From the NCBI GenBank assembly GCA_024998595.1, contig JACOEK010000008.1, positions 58,794 to 122,793 of the forward strand: a stretch of 64,000 nucleotides of DNA, written 5' to 3'. A program made the translations under genes and the position numbers. This DNA comes from Nitrospira sp. (GTDB taxonomy: Bacteria; Nitrospirota; Nitrospiria; Nitrospirales; Nitrospiraceae). Of the stretch, positions 47,938-59,425 are shown piece after piece. The notes beneath the pieces were generated by a model. The model was not told the origin of the DNA and searched no databases. It saw nothing but the letters and a program-made list of their open reading frames with translations. Within the stretch, counting starts at the first letter, position 1; the number at the start of each line of letters is the position of its first letter.

Positions 47938-49404
47938 ATGTTAGAGAAGGAGATTCGGCTCGGGTTGACCTATGACGACGTCGTCCTGGTCCCAGCTAAG
48001 TCACAGGTTCTCCCGACCGAAGTCGATACCCGCACTCGCCTCTCTCGGAACATACATTTGAATATTCCCATCGTGAGCGCCGCCATGGATACCGTAACTG
48101 AAGCACGGTTAGCCATTGCGATGGCTCAGGAAGGCGGCATCGGCATTGTGCATCGCGTACTGTCGCCGGTTGATCAGGCCGCTGAAATTGACCGGGTCAA
48201 AAAATCAGAAAGCGGGATGATTCTTGATCCCATCACCATCGCGCCCGATCAAACCATCCGTGATGCGCACGACCTGATGGCCAGGTACCGGATCTCCGGC
48301 ATTCCTGTCACCAAGGGCGGTAAATTGGTCGGGATCCTGACAAATCGCGATCTGCGGTTTGAGACGAGGATGGAGCTGAAGGTCTCGCAGGTGATGAAGC
48401 GTGACAAGCTCATCACGGCGCCGGAAGGGACGAGCCTGGAAAAAGCCCGCGAGATCCTGCATGAGCATCGGATTGAAAAATTGCCCGTGGTGAACAAACA
48501 ATTCGAGCTCAAGGGGTTGATCACGATCAAGGACATTGAAAAGCGCATTAAGTACCCTAACGCCTGCAAGGATGCCCATGGGCGCTTGCGGGTCGGTGCG
48601 GCGCTTGGCGTCGGTCCTGAGACCAGAGACCGGGTCGATTTGCTAGTGAAGGCCGGAGTGGATGTCGTGGTCGTCGATACGGCGCACGGGCATTCGCAGG
48701 CGGTCCTTGATACCGTCAAAATGGTCCGAAAAGCCCATCCCAAACTGGATATCATTGCCGGCAACATTGCGACCGCACAGGCAGCCAAGGATTTGGTGAA
48801 GGCGGGTGTGGATGCCGTGAAAGTCGGCGTCGGACCCGGCTCGATTTGCACCACGCGAATGGTGTCTGGTGCCGGCATGCCGCAGTTGACGGCAATTGCC
48901 GACTGCGCCAGGGCGTTAGCCGGAACCGGAATTCCAGTGATCGCCGACGGCGGCATTAAGTATTCCGGCGATATTACGAAAGCCCTCGCGGCCGGTGCTT
49001 CCGTGGTCATGCTCGGAAGTTTGTTGGCGGGTACGGAGGAAGCGCCAGGCGAAACGGTGTTGTTTCAGGCGCGGACTTACAAGGTTTATCGAGGAATGGG
49101 ATCTATCGGCGCCATGGAGCGCGGCGGCGGCGATCGATATGGACAGGGTGGGCGCCCGACGCCCAAGCTGGTTCCCGAAGGGATCGAGGGCCGCGTACCG
49201 TACAAGGGCCTATTAGCGCCGCACATCTACCAGATGGTAGGGGGCGTCAAGTCCGGCATGGGTTATTGCGGCTGTAAGACCATTCCAGATCTGCAACAAA
49301 AAGCCACGTTCATCCGCCAGACGTTAGCCGGGCTCCGTGAAGGACATGTACACGACGTCATTATCACCAAAGAAGCTCCCAACTATCGCACCGACTGGGA
49401 ATAA
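47938..49404 (+). CDS. guaB: IMP dehydrogenase
   Basis: NAD-dependent IMP to XMP, the entry to guanine nucleotides. The 488 residues contain [17 protein letters not shown] at the start, two CBS domains (about 95-205), the catalytic loop [18 protein letters not shown] with the active Cys near 307, and [10 protein letters not shown] in the flap. GAGGGTGG precedes ATG 47938. guaA follows after 84 bases, giving a guaBA pair. Confidence 0.98.
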   Translation: MLEKEIRLGLTYDDVVLVPAKSQVLPTEVDTRTRLSRNIHLNIPIVSAAMDTVTEARLAIAMAQEGGIGIVHRVLSPVDQAAEIDRVKKSESGMILDPITIAPDQTIRDAHDLMARYRISGIPVTKGGKLVGILTNRDLRFETRMELKVSQVMKRDKLITAPEGTSLEKAREILHEHRIEKLPVVNKQFELKGLITIKDIEKRIKYPNACKDAHGRLRVGAALGVGPETRDRVDLLVKAGVDVVVVDTAHGHSQAVLDTVKMVRKAHPKLDIIAGNIATAQAAKDLVKAGVDAVKVGVGPGSICTTRMVSGAGMPQLTAIADCARALAGTGIPVIADGGIKYSGDITKALAAGASVVMLGSLLAGTEEAPGETVLFQARTYKVYRGMGSIGAMERGGGDRYGQGGRPTPKLVPEGIEGRVPYKGLLAPHIYQMVGGVKSGMGYCGCKTIPDLQQKATFIRQTLAGLREGHVHDVIITKEAPNYRTDWE

Positions 49405-49488
49405 CAGGTAAGCGGGAAGGGCAACCTACTCTTTCCGTCTTCTTCATCCCCCGCATTGAACCTCTAACGTTGTACATCTCGCACACTC

Positions 49489-51045
49489 ATGGAACTTTGG
49501 CACGATAGAATCCTCGTCCTCGATTTCGGATCCCAATACACGCAATTGATTGCAAGACGTATCCGGGAAGCGCAGGTCTACTCGCAGATCCTCCCCTGCA
49601 CCGTGCCGCTCTCCACGGTGTTGGCCTATCGACCTAAGGGCATCGTGCTCTCCGGGGGGCCCTCGAGTGTCTATGATAAAAAGGCCCCCAAGGTGTCCAA
49701 GCAGCTCTTCGAGCAGGGCATCCCCATTCTCGGGATCTGCTATGGAATGCAGTTGGTGACACATCTGCAGGGTGGTGAAGTAGAGAAAGCTCCGCATCGT
49801 GAATTTGGTCGGGCCGAACTGCAGCTTGACGATCGTTCGGACCTGTTCAAGGGGATTGGCAGCGGCGGACCGACCGTCGTGTGGATGTCTCACGGAGACC
49901 GCATTGAGCGCATGCCGCCTGGATTTCGCTCCATTGCCCACACGGACAATTCCCCCATTGCGGCGATGAAGCGGCATGATGCCAAACAACGTATTTATTG
50001 TCTGCAGTTTCATCCGGAGGTGGCCCATACCGCCGAGGGCGCCGCGATTCTGAAGAATTTTGTCTACGACATTTGCGGCTGTAAGCCGACGTGGACCATG
50101 CGGTCCTATGTTGAAACGGCCGTGGAGCAGATCCGGCAGCAGGTTGGGACGGAGCGCGTGATCTGTGCATTGAGCGGCGGGGTGGACTCATCGGTGGCGG
50201 CGGCGCTCACCCATCGGGCAGTCGGCGATCAACTGACGTGTATCTTCGTCGATAACGGGGTATTGCGTGCCGGTGAACGCGAGCAGGTTGAGAAGACCTT
50301 CGCCTCGCAACTTCATCTAAACATGCGGATCCTGGATCGCACCAGTCAATTTTTGACAGGGCTGAAGAGCGTGACGGACCCGGAACGTAAGCGGAAGATT
50401 ATCGGCCGCTTGTTCATCAAAAACTTTGAAGTCGAATCCAAAAAGCTGAAGGGGATCAAATACCTCGTCCAAGGCACGCTGTATCCGGATGTGATCGAAA
50501 GCGTCAGCTTCAAAGGACCATCGGCGACGATTAAGACACACCACAACGTCGGTGGGTTGCCGACGAAAATGAAGTTAAAACTGGTTGAGCCCCTTCGCGA
50601 ATTGTTCAAGGACGAAGTGCGTGTGTTGGGTCAGGAGCTTGGCTTGCCGGATGAGATTATTTGGCGCCAGCCGTTTCCCGGTCCCGGCCTGGCGATTCGG
50701 GTGCTCGGTGCAGTGTCCAAAGAGCGCTTGGCCATTCTGCGGGGGGCGGAAACGATCGTCGATCAGGAAATTCGCGCCGCCGGACTGTATCGGGAAATTT
50801 GGCAGGCGTTCGCGGTATTGTTGCCGATCCGAACCGTCGGTGTCATGGGCGATCAGCGGACCTATGAACATGTGATTGCGATTCGCGCCGTCACGAGTCT
50901 CGACGGCATGACTGCCGACTGGGCTAAGATTCCGAATGACGTGTTGGGACGAATGTCGAGCCGGATCATCAATGAAGTGAAGGGTGTGAACCGAGTCGTG
51001 TATGACATCAGTTCTAAACCCCCGAGCACGATCGAATGGGAATGA
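49489..51045 (+). CDS. guaA: GMP synthase (glutamine-hydrolysing)
   Basis: Turns XMP into GMP with glutamine and ATP. The 518-residue protein has a class-I glutaminase ([24 protein letters not shown] with the nucleophile Cys, [10 protein letters not shown] with His and Glu), the ATP pyrophosphatase PP-loop [14 protein letters not shown] near 225, and a C-terminal dimer domain ([12 protein letters not shown]). Length and order are standard. No good ribosome site is visible before the ATG. Confidence 0.98.
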   Translation: MELWHDRILVLDFGSQYTQLIARRIREAQVYSQILPCTVPLSTVLAYRPKGIVLSGGPSSVYDKKAPKVSKQLFEQGIPILGICYGMQLVTHLQGGEVEKAPHREFGRAELQLDDRSDLFKGIGSGGPTVVWMSHGDRIERMPPGFRSIAHTDNSPIAAMKRHDAKQRIYCLQFHPEVAHTAEGAAILKNFVYDICGCKPTWTMRSYVETAVEQIRQQVGTERVICALSGGVDSSVAAALTHRAVGDQLTCIFVDNGVLRAGEREQVEKTFASQLHLNMRILDRTSQFLTGLKSVTDPERKRKIIGRLFIKNFEVESKKLKGIKYLVQGTLYPDVIESVSFKGPSATIKTHHNVGGLPTKMKLKLVEPLRELFKDEVRVLGQELGLPDEIIWRQPFPGPGLAIRVLGAVSKERLAILRGAETIVDQEIRAAGLYREIWQAFAVLLPIRTVGVMGDQRTYEHVIAIRAVTSLDGMTADWAKIPNDVLGRMSSRIINEVKGVNRVVYDISSKPPSTIEWE

Positions 51046-51140
51046 GCGAGACGTCACGCATCACGTGCGACGCGCCGAAGCGGCCACTCCCGTGCACCCA
51101 CGAACGTTGAGATATAACCCAAGCTTCACCTAAAGGCACG

Positions 51141-52403
51141 ATGGAAGTTCGTCTTCAAAAGCTGATCGCCGGTACCGGGATGGCGTCGCGGCGCAAAGCC
51201 GAGGAATTGATTGTGTCCGGACGGGTGACCATTAACGGCCACGTGGTGAAGGAGCTTGGCACTAAAGTTGATCCGGATCGCGACCACGTCAAGATCGACG
51301 GCAAACATTTGCGGGCCGCACAGCCGTATGTCTACTTGATTCTGAACAAGCCCAAGAACGTCATGTCCACGCTCGATGATCCCGAAGGCCGCCCCACCGT
51401 GAAAGACCACCTGCATGGGGTCTCGGTGCGGGTGTTCCCTGTCGGCCGGCTGGATTTTGATAGTGAAGGGCTCATGCTGCTGACGAATCATGGCGACCTG
51501 GCCCAGGCGCTGCTCCATCCGCGCTACCATGTGCCGAAGACGTATCTCATTAAAGTGAAGGGCGTGCTCGATGACGCCAAAATCGATGCGCTCGAACGGG
51601 GCGTCAAACTCGAAGACGGCTTCACCGCTCCGGCGAAGGTTAACAAGGTCAGCAGAGCCGAGAGCAACTCCTGGCTTGAAGTCACGATCCATGAGGGACG
51701 TAAGCATCAAGTGAAACGAATGATCGAGGCCGTCGGCCATTCGGTCATTAAGTTGACGCGTGTCCGTATGGGGCCGTTACTACTGGGCGACTTGGCGTCA
51801 GGGGAATATCGGTTTTTGACCGACCGTGAGGCGAACCGGTTACGAGAAGTAGTTCAGGATCGGGTGGCCAGGGCCGAACATCCGCAGTTGGATGCGTCAG
51901 GGAAACCGGTACGCTGGACGCCGCCGACGGAGCCCGCACCCCCGCGGCCGCCCAAGCCTGAGCGTTCAGGGCGAGGCCCAAAATCTCAACGACAGGAATC
52001 AGGGGCCGGGTCGCAGCGGGCTCTGAACGGCGCGAAGGCGGGACGCTCTGGTCGTGGCGGACTGAAACGGCCGCTGAGCCCTGGCGCGAAGTTCCGCCGC
52101 CCGACGAAGACCAAAGCGTTTCAACGGCCTCAGCCCAGTGGTATGCCTCAAGGTGACGATCGAACTGCTAGGCCGCGTCCTGCCGCGTCACTTCGGAAAC
52201 CTGGGCAGACCCAGTCGGGGAGGGGATTTGAACGGGGCCCATCCAGCCGAACACCTCAAGGCTCGGGCCCAGGCTCGGCAGCGGGTCGTTCCCGGTCTGG
52301 CCAGAAGTTTCAACCGAACAAGCGTAGCGGTCCCTCGCCGTCACGCTCGGGTCAACGGGGCCCTGCAAGGCAGTCGCGGAACTCAACGCGGAGAAGAGCA
52401 TGA
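51141..52403 (+). CDS. rluB: rRNA pseudouridine synthase, RluB type, with long basic tail
   Basis: Residues 1-60 form an S4 RNA-binding domain ([20 protein letters not shown]), followed by a RsuA-type catalytic core with Asp105 in [19 protein letters not shown] and the closing motif [16 protein letters not shown]. It should make one pseudouridine in 23S rRNA; RluB is the closest guess among RluB, RluE and RluF. From about residue 245 a tail of some 170 residues of Arg, Pro, Ser, Gly and Gln follows, with no fold, probably RNA-binding. Its stop overlaps the aspS start (ATGA), an uncommon pairing. Confidence 0.9.
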   Translation: MEVRLQKLIAGTGMASRRKAEELIVSGRVTINGHVVKELGTKVDPDRDHVKIDGKHLRAAQPYVYLILNKPKNVMSTLDDPEGRPTVKDHLHGVSVRVFPVGRLDFDSEGLMLLTNHGDLAQALLHPRYHVPKTYLIKVKGVLDDAKIDALERGVKLEDGFTAPAKVNKVSRAESNSWLEVTIHEGRKHQVKRMIEAVGHSVIKLTRVRMGPLLLGDLASGEYRFLTDREANRLREVVQDRVARAEHPQLDASGKPVRWTPPTEPAPPRPPKPERSGRGPKSQRQESGAGSQRALNGAKAGRSGRGGLKRPLSPGAKFRRPTKTKAFQRPQPSGMPQGDDRTARPRPAASLRKPGQTQSGRGFERGPSSRTPQGSGPGSAAGRSRSGQKFQPNKRSGPSPSRSGQRGPARQSRNSTRRRA

Positions 52404-54163
52404 AGATCAGGACCCATCGGTGCGGGGAGTTGACCAAGGCTCAGGTCGGTCAACAGGTGGTATTGAACGGCTGGGTGCAACGGCGTCGGGACCACGGCAT
52501 GGTGCTGTTTATCGACTTGCGCGATCGGACCGGGCTGACGCAAGTCGTGTTCAATGCCGAGCGAAATGCCTCCGTCCATCAGGCGGCCCACACCTTGCGG
52601 AGCGAATGCGTGGTGTCGGTCACCGGACAGGTCATGGCCCGTCCCGAGGAGTCTCGCAATCCGCATCTACCGACGGGTGACATTGAAATTTTTGTCGATG
52701 CGGTGGAGATTCTGAACGAGGCGAAGACGCCCCCTTTCATGATCGAGGACGACATTGAGATCACCGAATCACTTCGCTTGAAGTACCGCTATCTCGATCT
52801 GAGAAGGCCGCGGATGCAGCGCTTACTGGCATTGCGGCACGGAATCATGCAGGCCGTGCGTGCGTTTTTGAATGCGGAGCAGTTCCTCGAAGTGGAAACA
52901 CCCGTTTTGACGAAGAGCACTCCGGAAGGCGCGCGGGATTATCTGGTGCCGAGCCGTGTCAATCCGGGCATGTTCTACGCGCTCCCGCAGTCGCCGCAGT
53001 TGTTCAAACAGGTCTTGATGGTCAGCGGGGTCGATCGGTATTACCAGATTGCCCGCTGCTTCCGTGACGAAGACCTGCGCAACGACCGCCAGCCGGAGTT
53101 TACCCAGATCGACCTTGAAATGTCGTTTGTGGATCGTGAGCAGGTGATGTCCCTCATGGAGCGGATGATCGTTTCCGTCTTCAACGATGCCGGCGGCGTG
53201 CAGTTGCCGGTTCCGTTTCCTCGAATGACGTATGCCGATGCCATGGGACGCTACGGGTCTGACAAGCCGGATCTGCGATTCGAAATGCCGTTGCATGATG
53301 TGACAGCGTTTGCGGCCAAGAGTGATTTCAAAGTGTTCAAAGATGCTGCAACCAAAGGTGGGCTCGTCAAGGCATTGATTGTGTCGGGTGGTGCCACCAT
53401 CGCCCGGAGCCGTATCGATGCGCTCGGTGAAACCGCGAAAAGCTTTGGGGCCAAAGGGTTAGCCTGGTTGAAGGTGACCGCGGAGGGACAGTTGGAATCC
53501 GTGATCGCCAAGTTTCTCGATGCCCAGGCGTTTGCGGCGGCCTTGCCGGAAGCGAAGCCGGGCGATCTCGTGCTCTTCGGTGCGGATAAGCCGGCCATCG
53601 TGCACGATGTGTTAGGACGGATACGCCTATTGCTCGGTGAGGAGCTGAATCTCATCGACAAAACCGCCTGGAAGCCGCTCTGGGTGACCGAGTTTCCTTT
53701 GCTGGACTATTCGCCGGAAGAAAAACGATATGTGTTCATGCACAATCCCTTCGCGGCACCGATGGATGAAGACCTTCCGTACCTCGACACAGAGCCACTG
53801 AAGGCCAGAGCCAAGGCGTATGATATGGTGCTCAACGGGAGTGAGATTGGTGGCGGCAGCATTCGGAACCATCGTAGCGATATCCAGTTCCGAATTCTCG
53901 ATCTGCTCGGCATCGGGAAGGAACAGGCGCAAGCCAAATTCGGTTTCCTCCTGGAAGCCTTGGAATATGGCGCGCCGCCGCATGGTGGAATTGCCTTCGG
54001 CCTCGATCGGCTGATCATGCTCCTGGGCGGCGCCGACTCCATTCGGGATGTCATCGCATTCCCCAAGACGCAACGCGCGCAATGTCCGCTTACGGAAGCT
54101 CCATCCGCTGTGAGTGCCGATCAGTTGAAGGAACTCCGCATCAAGCTGGATCTCGTCGAATAG
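52400..54163 (+). CDS. aspS: aspartyl-tRNA synthetase
   Basis: Class-II synthetase of the bacterial type, 587 residues. It has an N-terminal OB-fold ([20 protein letters not shown]), the class-II motif 2 ([20 protein letters not shown]), the GAD insertion domain of bacterial enzymes (about 290-420) and motif 3 ([15 protein letters not shown]). It charges tRNA-Asp; whether it also charges tRNA-Asn cannot be told from the sequence alone. It is coupled to the upstream pseudouridine synthase gene and followed after 17 bases by aroC. Confidence 0.98.
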   Translation: MKIRTHRCGELTKAQVGQQVVLNGWVQRRRDHGMVLFIDLRDRTGLTQVVFNAERNASVHQAAHTLRSECVVSVTGQVMARPEESRNPHLPTGDIEIFVDAVEILNEAKTPPFMIEDDIEITESLRLKYRYLDLRRPRMQRLLALRHGIMQAVRAFLNAEQFLEVETPVLTKSTPEGARDYLVPSRVNPGMFYALPQSPQLFKQVLMVSGVDRYYQIARCFRDEDLRNDRQPEFTQIDLEMSFVDREQVMSLMERMIVSVFNDAGGVQLPVPFPRMTYADAMGRYGSDKPDLRFEMPLHDVTAFAAKSDFKVFKDAATKGGLVKALIVSGGATIARSRIDALGETAKSFGAKGLAWLKVTAEGQLESVIAKFLDAQAFAAALPEAKPGDLVLFGADKPAIVHDVLGRIRLLLGEELNLIDKTAWKPLWVTEFPLLDYSPEEKRYVFMHNPFAAPMDEDLPYLDTEPLKARAKAYDMVLNGSEIGGGSIRNHRSDIQFRILDLLGIGKEQAQAKFGFLLEALEYGAPPHGGIAFGLDRLIMLLGGADSIRDVIAFPKTQRAQCPLTEAPSAVSADQLKELRIKLDLVE

Positions 54164-54180
54164 GGAGAGTCATCCGCCCC

Positions 54181-55344
54181 ATGGCCGGCAATACGTTGGG
54201 CCGAGTGTTCACCGTCACTTCGTTCGGCGAAAGCCACGGACCAGCGATCGGCTGCGTAGTGGATGGGTGTCCGCCTGGCCTCGCGCTTTCCGCCGAAGAC
54301 ATTCAGCAGGACCTCGACCGGCGGAAGCCGGGTACTTCGCGCCACGTCACGCAGCGGCAGGAATCCGATACCGTTGAAATCCTTTCCGGACTGTTCGAGG
54401 GCAAAACCACCGGAACCCCGATTGCCCTTCTGATCCGGAACGAAGACCAGCGCAGCCGTGATTACGGTAACCTCATCGACACCTTTCGCCCGGGCCACGC
54501 CGACTACACCTACTGGCAGAAGTACGGGATCCGCGACCATCGAGGCGGGGGACGATCCTCAGCGCGTGAAACGGCGGTGCGGGTGGCGGCGGCGGCCATC
54601 GCCAGGAAGTGGTTGCGCGAGAAATACGGCGTTCTCATCCGTGGCTATCTGAGTCAGCTTGGGCCCATCGACGTGCCGTTTCAGAGCTGGGATGTAGTCC
54701 GAACAAACCCCTTCTTTTCCGCTGATGACTCGGTGGTGGGAAAGCTCGAAACCTTCATGGACGAGTTGCGTAAGGCAGGAGATTCCGTCGGGGCGAGGAT
54801 TACGACCGTCGCGGAGCATGTGCCGGTCGGGTGGGGCGCTCCGGTCTACGCCAAGCTGGATGCCGATCTTGCCGGAGCCATGATGAGCATTAATGCCGTG
54901 AAGGCGGTTGAAATCGGTACGGGCTTTGCCTCGGTCGCTCAGCGAGGGTCAGAGCATGGCGACGAACTCACGCCTGAGGGTTTTGTCACCAATCATGCGG
55001 GCGGTATTCTCGGTGGCATCTCCACCGGCCAGGATGTCGTGGTGACCATCGCCATCAAGCCCACATCGAGCATCCGAGTGCCGCGTCGTTCGATCGATAA
55101 GGCCGGCAATGCCGTCACGGTAGAGACCAACGGCCGCCATGATCCTTGCGTCGGCATTCGAGCGACGCCCATAGCCGAAGCCATGATGGCCCTCGTGCTG
55201 ATGGACCACGCCCTCTTGGATCGCGCGCAAAACGCAGATGTCGTTACAAAGACCCCGAAAGTCCCAGGCTCGATAACAAGAGCCGGATCTGCTGCCGATA
55301 AGAACTCTTCCACGAAGATCAATACTGATCCTGCTGAAGCATAG
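54181..55344 (+). CDS. aroC: chorismate synthase
   Basis: Last step of the shikimate pathway, EPSP to chorismate, needing reduced FMN. The 387 residues begin [18 protein letters not shown], the family signature 1, and continue with [37 protein letters not shown] and [20 protein letters not shown]. The ATG at 54181 matches the family start; the longer frame from 54082 overlaps aspS. A short disordered tail ends the protein. Confidence 0.97.
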   Translation: MAGNTLGRVFTVTSFGESHGPAIGCVVDGCPPGLALSAEDIQQDLDRRKPGTSRHVTQRQESDTVEILSGLFEGKTTGTPIALLIRNEDQRSRDYGNLIDTFRPGHADYTYWQKYGIRDHRGGGRSSARETAVRVAAAAIARKWLREKYGVLIRGYLSQLGPIDVPFQSWDVVRTNPFFSADDSVVGKLETFMDELRKAGDSVGARITTVAEHVPVGWGAPVYAKLDADLAGAMMSINAVKAVEIGTGFASVAQRGSEHGDELTPEGFVTNHAGGILGGISTGQDVVVTIAIKPTSSIRVPRRSIDKAGNAVTVETNGRHDPCVGIRATPIAEAMMALVLMDHALLDRAQNADVVTKTPKVPGSITRAGSAADKNSSTKINTDPAEA

Positions 55345-55396
55345 CGGCGCGTAGCTTCTCGTACATGTATTCCATTTTTATTCCTGTAGGAATGAC

Positions 55397-56683
55397 GTGA
55401 TCGACATTTATACGGATGGCGCCTGTAGCGGAAATCCCGGGCCTGGGGGCTGGGGCGTGTTGCTCCGTATCGATGACGTCGAAACGGAACTGTGCGGCGG
55501 TGAGCCGGCGACGACGAACAATCGCATGGAGTTGCTTGCGGTCATCGAAGCCTTACAGTCGCTTGCCAACCCGGTAAAGGCACGGGTCTACACGGATTCC
55601 CAGTATGTGCAAAAGGGGATCAGTGAATGGATCCACAACTGGAAGCGCCGGGGATGGAAAACATCCGGCAACGAGCCGGTAAAAAATGCAGATCTATGGC
55701 GTCGCCTGGATGCACTGGCTGCCGGCCACACGATTGAATGGCACTGGGTTCGAGGCCACAACGGCCATACGGAAAATGAACGGGTGGATGCGCTCGCTCG
55801 TGCCGGACTTGAACAGTCGCGTCGCGCTGGTAAGCCGGTGGGCCGTCCAGTGGCTCTGCCTGTCCCTCCTCCGGACAAAGAATCCTCTCCGAAGGTCGGT
55901 GCTCGCCCGATTCTCGACATTCAACATGCGACGGTTTATCGGGGGGACAATCGCGTTTTCTCAGATTTCTCCTTCGTCTTTCATCAGGGCGAGCATGCCG
56001 CGATTGTGGGTCCCAATGGAGCAGGCAAGTCCACGCTTCTCAAGTTGCTGTCAGGTGAGGTCCATCCACTGGCGCTGGATAACACCAAGGTCAGCCTGTT
56101 CGGCGAAGGGCGGTGGAGCGTGTGGGATGTGCGGAAGCAATTAGGGATGGTGTCCCATGACTTGCAGCGGGACTATCTGAGCTGCGCCGAAGGCCTGAAT
56201 GTGATTCTGTCTGGCTTTTATGCCAGCAACGACACGTATGACCACCAAACGTTCAGCCAGGAGCAGATCGCTCGCGCGCGAGAAGTGATGCGGGAATTAC
56301 GGATCGAGCAGCTGGCCGATCGCACCTTTGGTCATCTCTCAACCGGCGAGCAACGGCGGTTTCTCCTGGGGCGCGCGTTGGTGCATGATCCCTCGGTGCT
56401 TGTGCTGGATGAGCCGACGAGCGGGCTCGATCTGAAGGCATGCTTCCAATACCTTGACCTCCTGCGTGCGCAGATCCGCAAGGGGAAGACGATTCTGCTG
56501 GTGACGCACCATCTCCACGAGATTCCACCCGAGATTGAGCGAGTGGTGTTGCTCAAGGGAGGCGAAATAGTCGCTGATGGAGCAAAAGCCAATCTCCTCA
56601 CGGATGTGAACCTCAGCCGCCTGTTTGATCAGCCAGTGACCCTGGTGCGAGCCAATGGCTGGTATCAGGCCGTGCCTGCCTAG
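55397..56683 (+). CDS. fusion of RNase HI and an ABC-type ATPase
   Basis: One frame of 428 residues codes for two complete modules. Residues 1-145 are RNase HI with all catalytic residues: Asp7 ([11 protein letters not shown]), Glu45 ([13 protein letters not shown]), Asp67 ([10 protein letters not shown]), His124 and Asp131 ([16 protein letters not shown]). After a Pro-rich linker (about 146-170) comes an ABC ATPase with Walker [10 protein letters not shown] (205-213), signature LSTGEQRR, Walker B VLVLDEPT and the VTHH switch His, similar to stand-alone ATPases such as ModF/YlmA. No membrane helices are present. The start is GTG 55397 behind AGGAA, near a short inverted repeat (ATTCC/GGAAT at 55380-55393). 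Both halves look active, so this is a real fusion unless a base was lost between two genes. Confidence 0.9.
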   Translation: MIDIYTDGACSGNPGPGGWGVLLRIDDVETELCGGEPATTNNRMELLAVIEALQSLANPVKARVYTDSQYVQKGISEWIHNWKRRGWKTSGNEPVKNADLWRRLDALAAGHTIEWHWVRGHNGHTENERVDALARAGLEQSRRAGKPVGRPVALPVPPPDKESSPKVGARPILDIQHATVYRGDNRVFSDFSFVFHQGEHAAIVGPNGAGKSTLLKLLSGEVHPLALDNTKVSLFGEGRWSVWDVRKQLGMVSHDLQRDYLSCAEGLNVILSGFYASNDTYDHQTFSQEQIARAREVMRELRIEQLADRTFGHLSTGEQRRFLLGRALVHDPSVLVLDEPTSGLDLKACFQYLDLLRAQIRKGKTILLVTHHLHEIPPEIERVVLLKGGEIVADGAKANLLTDVNLSRLFDQPVTLVRANGWYQAVPA

Positions 56684-56718
56684 CAGGAAGGCGGAAAAAA
56701 CCGCCGCCGGCTGGTCGA

Positions 56719-57750
56719 TTATCCCCCCCCCAAGGTCACCGTAAACGTCAGATTGGTATCGATACGACGGACTTTCACGCTTACTTGCTGGCCGGGCTTG
56801 GTGCGTTCGATCAAATAGTTCTTTAAGTGCGCAGCGTCCTGAATGTCGGTCTCGTCTACAGCAATAATGATATCGTGCTTCTGAATGCCGGCGGACTTGG
56901 CCGGTTCCATGACGTCTTTCACCGCCATGCGCCACCGGGTGCCGTCTTTTACCGCAACCATATGAATCCCCATCTTTGAGAAGGTCAGCGGTTTGCCGTC
57001 CAGGGCGGCCGTCACGATTCGTTCAGCCAGCAGCGCTGGAATGGCAAAAGCCATACGACTGCAATGAGCGGTGGAGTCGTCACGTTCCGTTTGTATGATC
57101 GCATGCATGATGCCGACGACTTCTCCCTTGTCATTGAAGAGCCCGCCGCCAGAGTTGCCGCTGCAGGCAGCCACGTCGGCTTGAATGAGGCGTGTATCAA
57201 CCGTTTGGAGAAACGTGTTCGTATTGCCCAGGTGGCCAAATGACATGGTCGGGCCCCAGCCCATGGGGTACCCGACAGTGAACACGTCCTGCCCAGGCCG
57301 CACGTCACCCGGAGCGAATGAAACGGCACCGGGCAACTTGGCGCGATGCGCTTCGGCGATGCGGTAGACGACGACATCCATGAAGGCGCTGTCACCAACG
57401 AGGTCCGCCGGAATCTCGTGGAGATCGGTCGTCAAGACATGAATCTGTTTCTGAATGACCGTACCGGTCGTCACATCCTGTTTTTCGGCCGCATGGCGAG
57501 CGGTGACGATGTAGCCATCGCGCAGGTGAAAGCCGGTACCGCGCACCAAAATTTTGCCTGGCTTGTCCGGCGTGCGCTGATCCTGCGTATCTTCCAGAAC
57601 TCCGATGGTGGCGAGTTTGGCACGATCCAGTGCTGTGGCATCAAAGGCCGAAGCCTGGATGGCGAAAAGGCCGGCGGTGAACGAGAGGGATGCGATCGTC
57701 AGTGTGGTGTAACGCACGAGCCGGGAGTAACGAAGCGGGAAGCGTGACAT
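56719..57750 (-). CDS. exported trypsin-like (DegP/HtrA-type) protease with one PDZ domain
   Basis: A 343-residue S1C-type protease. A signal peptide (about 1-35, ending IQASA) precedes the catalytic domain with His in IVTARHAAE, Asp in DSAFMDVVVYRI and Ser in AACSGNSGGGLF, the intact triad. The C-terminal PDZ domain (about 250-343) includes KSAGIQKHDIIIAVDETDI. It should degrade or check proteins in the periplasm. The gene ends in a G9 run on the minus strand (56731-56723), a slippage-prone site that could change the last residues. The gap to the converging ABC fusion gene has a small GGCGG/CCGCC hairpin. Confidence 0.92.
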   Translation of the reverse strand: MSRFPLRYSRLVRYTTLTIASLSFTAGLFAIQASAFDATALDRAKLATIGVLEDTQDQRTPDKPGKILVRGTGFHLRDGYIVTARHAAEKQDVTTGTVIQKQIHVLTTDLHEIPADLVGDSAFMDVVVYRIAEAHRAKLPGAVSFAPGDVRPGQDVFTVGYPMGWGPTMSFGHLGNTNTFLQTVDTRLIQADVAACSGNSGGGLFNDKGEVVGIMHAIIQTERDDSTAHCSRMAFAIPALLAERIVTAALDGKPLTFSKMGIHMVAVKDGTRWRMAVKDVMEPAKSAGIQKHDIIIAVDETDIQDAAHLKNYLIERTKPGQQVSVKVRRIDTNLTFTVTLGGG

Positions 57751-57837
57751 ACAAAGCGTTCCTTTCGTGTGAAGGCCGTGAAGTCTCTGCAGTATAAACT
57801 AGGGCCGGGGTAGGAGGAAATCCGGTTGTGCCCCTGC

Positions 57838-57871
57838 GGCGATAGTATCGCCAATCGATGTGGGCTATACT
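57838..57871 (+). promoter_or_regulatory. slp promoter with a palindrome, leaderless
   Basis: TATACT (57866-57871) ends 6 bases before ATG 57878, so the mRNA should start at the start codon. In the -35 zone GGCGATA (57838-57844) and TATCGCC (57846-57852) form a perfect palindrome around one base, a likely operator. Confidence 0.5.
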
Positions 57872-57877
57872 GACTTC

Positions 57878-58435
57878 ATGATGAGACGTTCTTTCTCGAG
57901 CCTACTGATTGGAATGGTTGTCGCGGCGGCTGGCTGCGCGACGTCGGTCGTTCCGGAGTCGCTCGAACCACAGGTCGATAAGGCCGTCACGTTCAGTCAA
58001 GTCGTGGAAGCACCGGATTCCCACCGGGGGAAAGTGATTGTCGTCGGTGGGGAAGTCCTGAAGGCCAAGGCACTGAAGGGTGGGACGCAGCTGGAAGTGT
58101 TGCAACTGCCCTTGGATGGCGACCAGGAACCGGTGTCCAATCGGATGGAGTCCAAAGGTCGGTTCCTGGCCGTACAAAAAGAGTTCCTCGATCCGGCCAC
58201 TATTGCCGAAGGCACCAGGGTCACGATTGTCGGGGAAGTCACGGGGAGCTCGCTCGAAAAGATGGATGAAGCCGACTATCGTTTCCCCACGCTGGATATC
58301 AAGCACCTTCATCGGTGGGATGCCAAACGGGCGGAGGAGCCTCCGGCCTCCGGTCCCTGGTGGAACGTGTTCGGTGGCGTCGGATTCGGCGGTGGCGGGA
58401 GCCGTAGTGGCGGTGGTATCAGTATCGGATTTTAG
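57878..58435 (+). CDS. Slp-family outer-membrane lipoprotein
   Basis: A 185-residue lipoprotein of the starvation-inducible Slp type. The lipobox is MVVAAAGC, with Cys near residue 21 after a short basic start (MMRRSFSSLL). The OB-like body has VDKAVTFSQVVEAPDSHRGK, VIVVGGEVLKAK and ADYRFPTLDIKHLHRW, typical of Slp. It ends in a Gly/Ser-rich tail (GGVGFGGGGSRSGGG). Slp proteins rise in stationary phase or acid stress in enteric bacteria; here a palindrome overlaps the promoter. Confidence 0.88.
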   Translation: MMRRSFSSLLIGMVVAAAGCATSVVPESLEPQVDKAVTFSQVVEAPDSHRGKVIVVGGEVLKAKALKGGTQLEVLQLPLDGDQEPVSNRMESKGRFLAVQKEFLDPATIAEGTRVTIVGEVTGSSLEKMDEADYRFPTLDIKHLHRWDAKRAEEPPASGPWWNVFGGVGFGGGGSRSGGGISIGF

Positions 58436-58558
58436 TTCCCTCCTATTAATTCTTCCCAAATTCCCAACATACTCAGTGGCGGCAACAGCTGACGGTGCCC
58501 CTTGTAGAAGGTGAGGGTATCGGCGGCATGCGACCGGACCGCCAGCACCCGCATTCCG

Positions 58559-59425
58559 CTAGGATCGTCCCTCGGCAAAGGTATCGCAGACATGAGGATC
58601 GCCGGACTGCAGACCGCGTCGCAGCCATGTCACCCGTTGGTCGGATGACCCGTGCGTCCAGCTTTCCGGTTGTACGTGCCCTTGCCCCATTTGCTGAAGG
58701 CGATCGTCTCCGATGGCCGCCGCGGCGTGCAGCCCGTCTTCGAAATCACCGGGCTCGATGAGTTGGCGATTGCGCCGGGCATGATATCCCCACACTCCGG
58801 CAAAACAATCGGCCTGCAGTTCCATGCGGACGGAGAGCGCATTGCGCTCGGCAGTGGAACTGCGTTGTTGCAGCCGGGTAATCTGGCCGGCAATGCCCAG
58901 CAGATTCTGGACATGGTGCCCGATCTCATGGGCGATCACATAGGCCTGGGCAAAGTCGCCCGGCGCGCCAAGCCGTCGTGCCAGTTCCTGAAAAAACGAG
59001 AGATCCAAATACACCTTGTGATCGCCGGGACAGTAGAACGGGCCGACGGCAGATGACGCGGTGCCGCAGGCGGAACGCACAGCGCCCGTGAAGAGCACCA
59101 GCTGGGGGTCTTCATAGGCGCTCCCCATTTGCGGGAGAAGCGCGCGCCAGGTATCTTCCGTGTCCGCTAGGACTACGGAGGCGAACTTCCCGAGGTGGTC
59201 GCTTGGCGCCCCAGTCGGTCCCGGGTGGTCTAGTTCAGCCGGGCCGGTGACCTCCTGCACGCCGGTAAGAAGATTGAGGAGGGTAAGTGGGTTGGTGCCA
59301 GTGAGAAAACTGACGGCTAGGACTAATACGAGTCCACCTAATCCTATCCCTGCGCCGGAACGCGCCGCGCCCATGCCGCGACGATCCTCGATGTTCTGAC
59401 TCTCACGCTGGCCTTGCCATCGCAT
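58559..59425 (-). CDS. neutral zinc metallopeptidase, YpfJ type
   Basis: A 288-residue membrane-bound protein: a short N-terminal arm with RWQGQRESQNIEDRRG, one helix (GAGIGLGGLVLVLAVSFL), and a domain with the HExxH zinc motif in YVIAHEIGHHVQNLLG and the downstream MELQADCFAGVWGYH. FYCPGDHKVYLDLSFF precedes it. This is the YpfJ / KPN_02809 family pattern; its substrate is not known. AAGGAGT sets ATG 59425; the frame open to 59500 is not used. Confidence 0.9.
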   Translation of the reverse strand: MRWQGQRESQNIEDRRGMGAARSGAGIGLGGLVLVLAVSFLTGTNPLTLLNLLTGVQEVTGPAELDHPGPTGAPSDHLGKFASVVLADTEDTWRALLPQMGSAYEDPQLVLFTGAVRSACGTASSAVGPFYCPGDHKVYLDLSFFQELARRLGAPGDFAQAYVIAHEIGHHVQNLLGIAGQITRLQQRSSTAERNALSVRMELQADCFAGVWGYHARRNRQLIEPGDFEDGLHAAAAIGDDRLQQMGQGHVQPESWTHGSSDQRVTWLRRGLQSGDPHVCDTFAEGRS

